Below are positions 12,876 through 12,937 of a DNA stretch of 12,937 nucleotides, in pieces. The translations under genes were made by a program, and so were the position numbers. The notes beneath the pieces were generated by a model. That model searched no databases. It was not told the DNA's origin and saw nothing but the letters and a program-made list of their open reading frames with translations. Where the stretch lies: NCBI GenBank assembly GCA_016203265.1, contig JACQNB010000068.1, forward strand, positions 1 to 12,937, given 5' to 3'. Source of the stretch: Candidatus Woesearchaeota archaeon. Lineage in GTDB: Archaea > Nanobdellota > Nanobdellia > Woesearchaeales > ARS49. The stretch's first letter is position 1, and each line of letters starts with the position of its first letter.

Positions 12876-12937
12876 TCGGGGTGAGCGAAGCGAAAGGGTG
12901 CAACCCGTCCCCGAGGATTTGCGAAGCAAACCTCAGA
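12876..12937. repeat. Further hairpins running to the window edge
   Basis: TCGGGG (12876-12881) pairs with CCCCGA (12909-12914) around an inner GGGT-GCA-ACCC hairpin (12896-12906). Next, GAGGATTTGC, loop GAA, GCAAACCTC (12913-12934) forms a nine-pair stem with one bulged A. GCGAAGC occurs twice (12885-12891, 12921-12927). The structure may continue beyond the window. Confidence 0.55.

Overview
The window looks like a chromosomal piece of an archaeon. Four things point there: prepilins with archaeal class III signal peptides, a pilus ATPase with two separate membrane platform proteins, an archaeal/eukaryal-type glutamyl-tRNA synthetase, and TATA-box promoters at a fixed distance from start codons, several of them apparently leaderless. 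Coding sequence is GC-rich and tightly packed. The gene types suggest a DPANN-like or related uncultured lineage, but the sequence alone does not fix the phylum.

Layout. Positions 1-209 are a non-coding leader with a promoter. Positions 210-4589 (+) are one operon: a winged-helix/coiled-coil protein, a secretion/pilus ATPase, and two T2SSF (TadB/TadC-like) membrane proteins joined by zero spacing and a GTGA overlap. Positions 4621-5190 hold a stand-alone major pilin with its own promoter and a T-rich terminator. Positions 5283-9764 (+) are a second operon of five prepilin-like genes in overlapping or closely coupled order: two small minor pilins, a 199-residue protein, a 635-residue glycoprotein-like ectodomain protein and a 302-residue protein. 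Positions 9755-12727 (-) hold a UMF1/Atg22-like MFS transporter and GltX, each with its own leaderless promoter. Positions 12728-12937 are intergenic and rich in hairpins.

Together the first eight coding units plus the major pilin form a nearly complete type IV pilus machine of the archaeal Tad/Epd kind: motor, two platform proteins, a major subunit and a set of minor pilins. The prepilin peptidase is not in the window.

The most unusual part is 5724-7082. A structured repeat family (one direct pair, one inverted copy, plus short degenerate copies) sits in the leader-coding regions of the minor-pilin genes. A 20-nt insertion containing a perfect 16-bp palindrome separates a coupled ATGA start from the frame it would otherwise open. 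Other points worth a second look are a conserved element upstream of the TATA boxes of the motor operon and the major pilin, loss of the Glu+5 residue along the minor-pilin series, a recurring TTSACGTATG start context, and a cluster of C-GAA-G mini-hairpins at the right edge.
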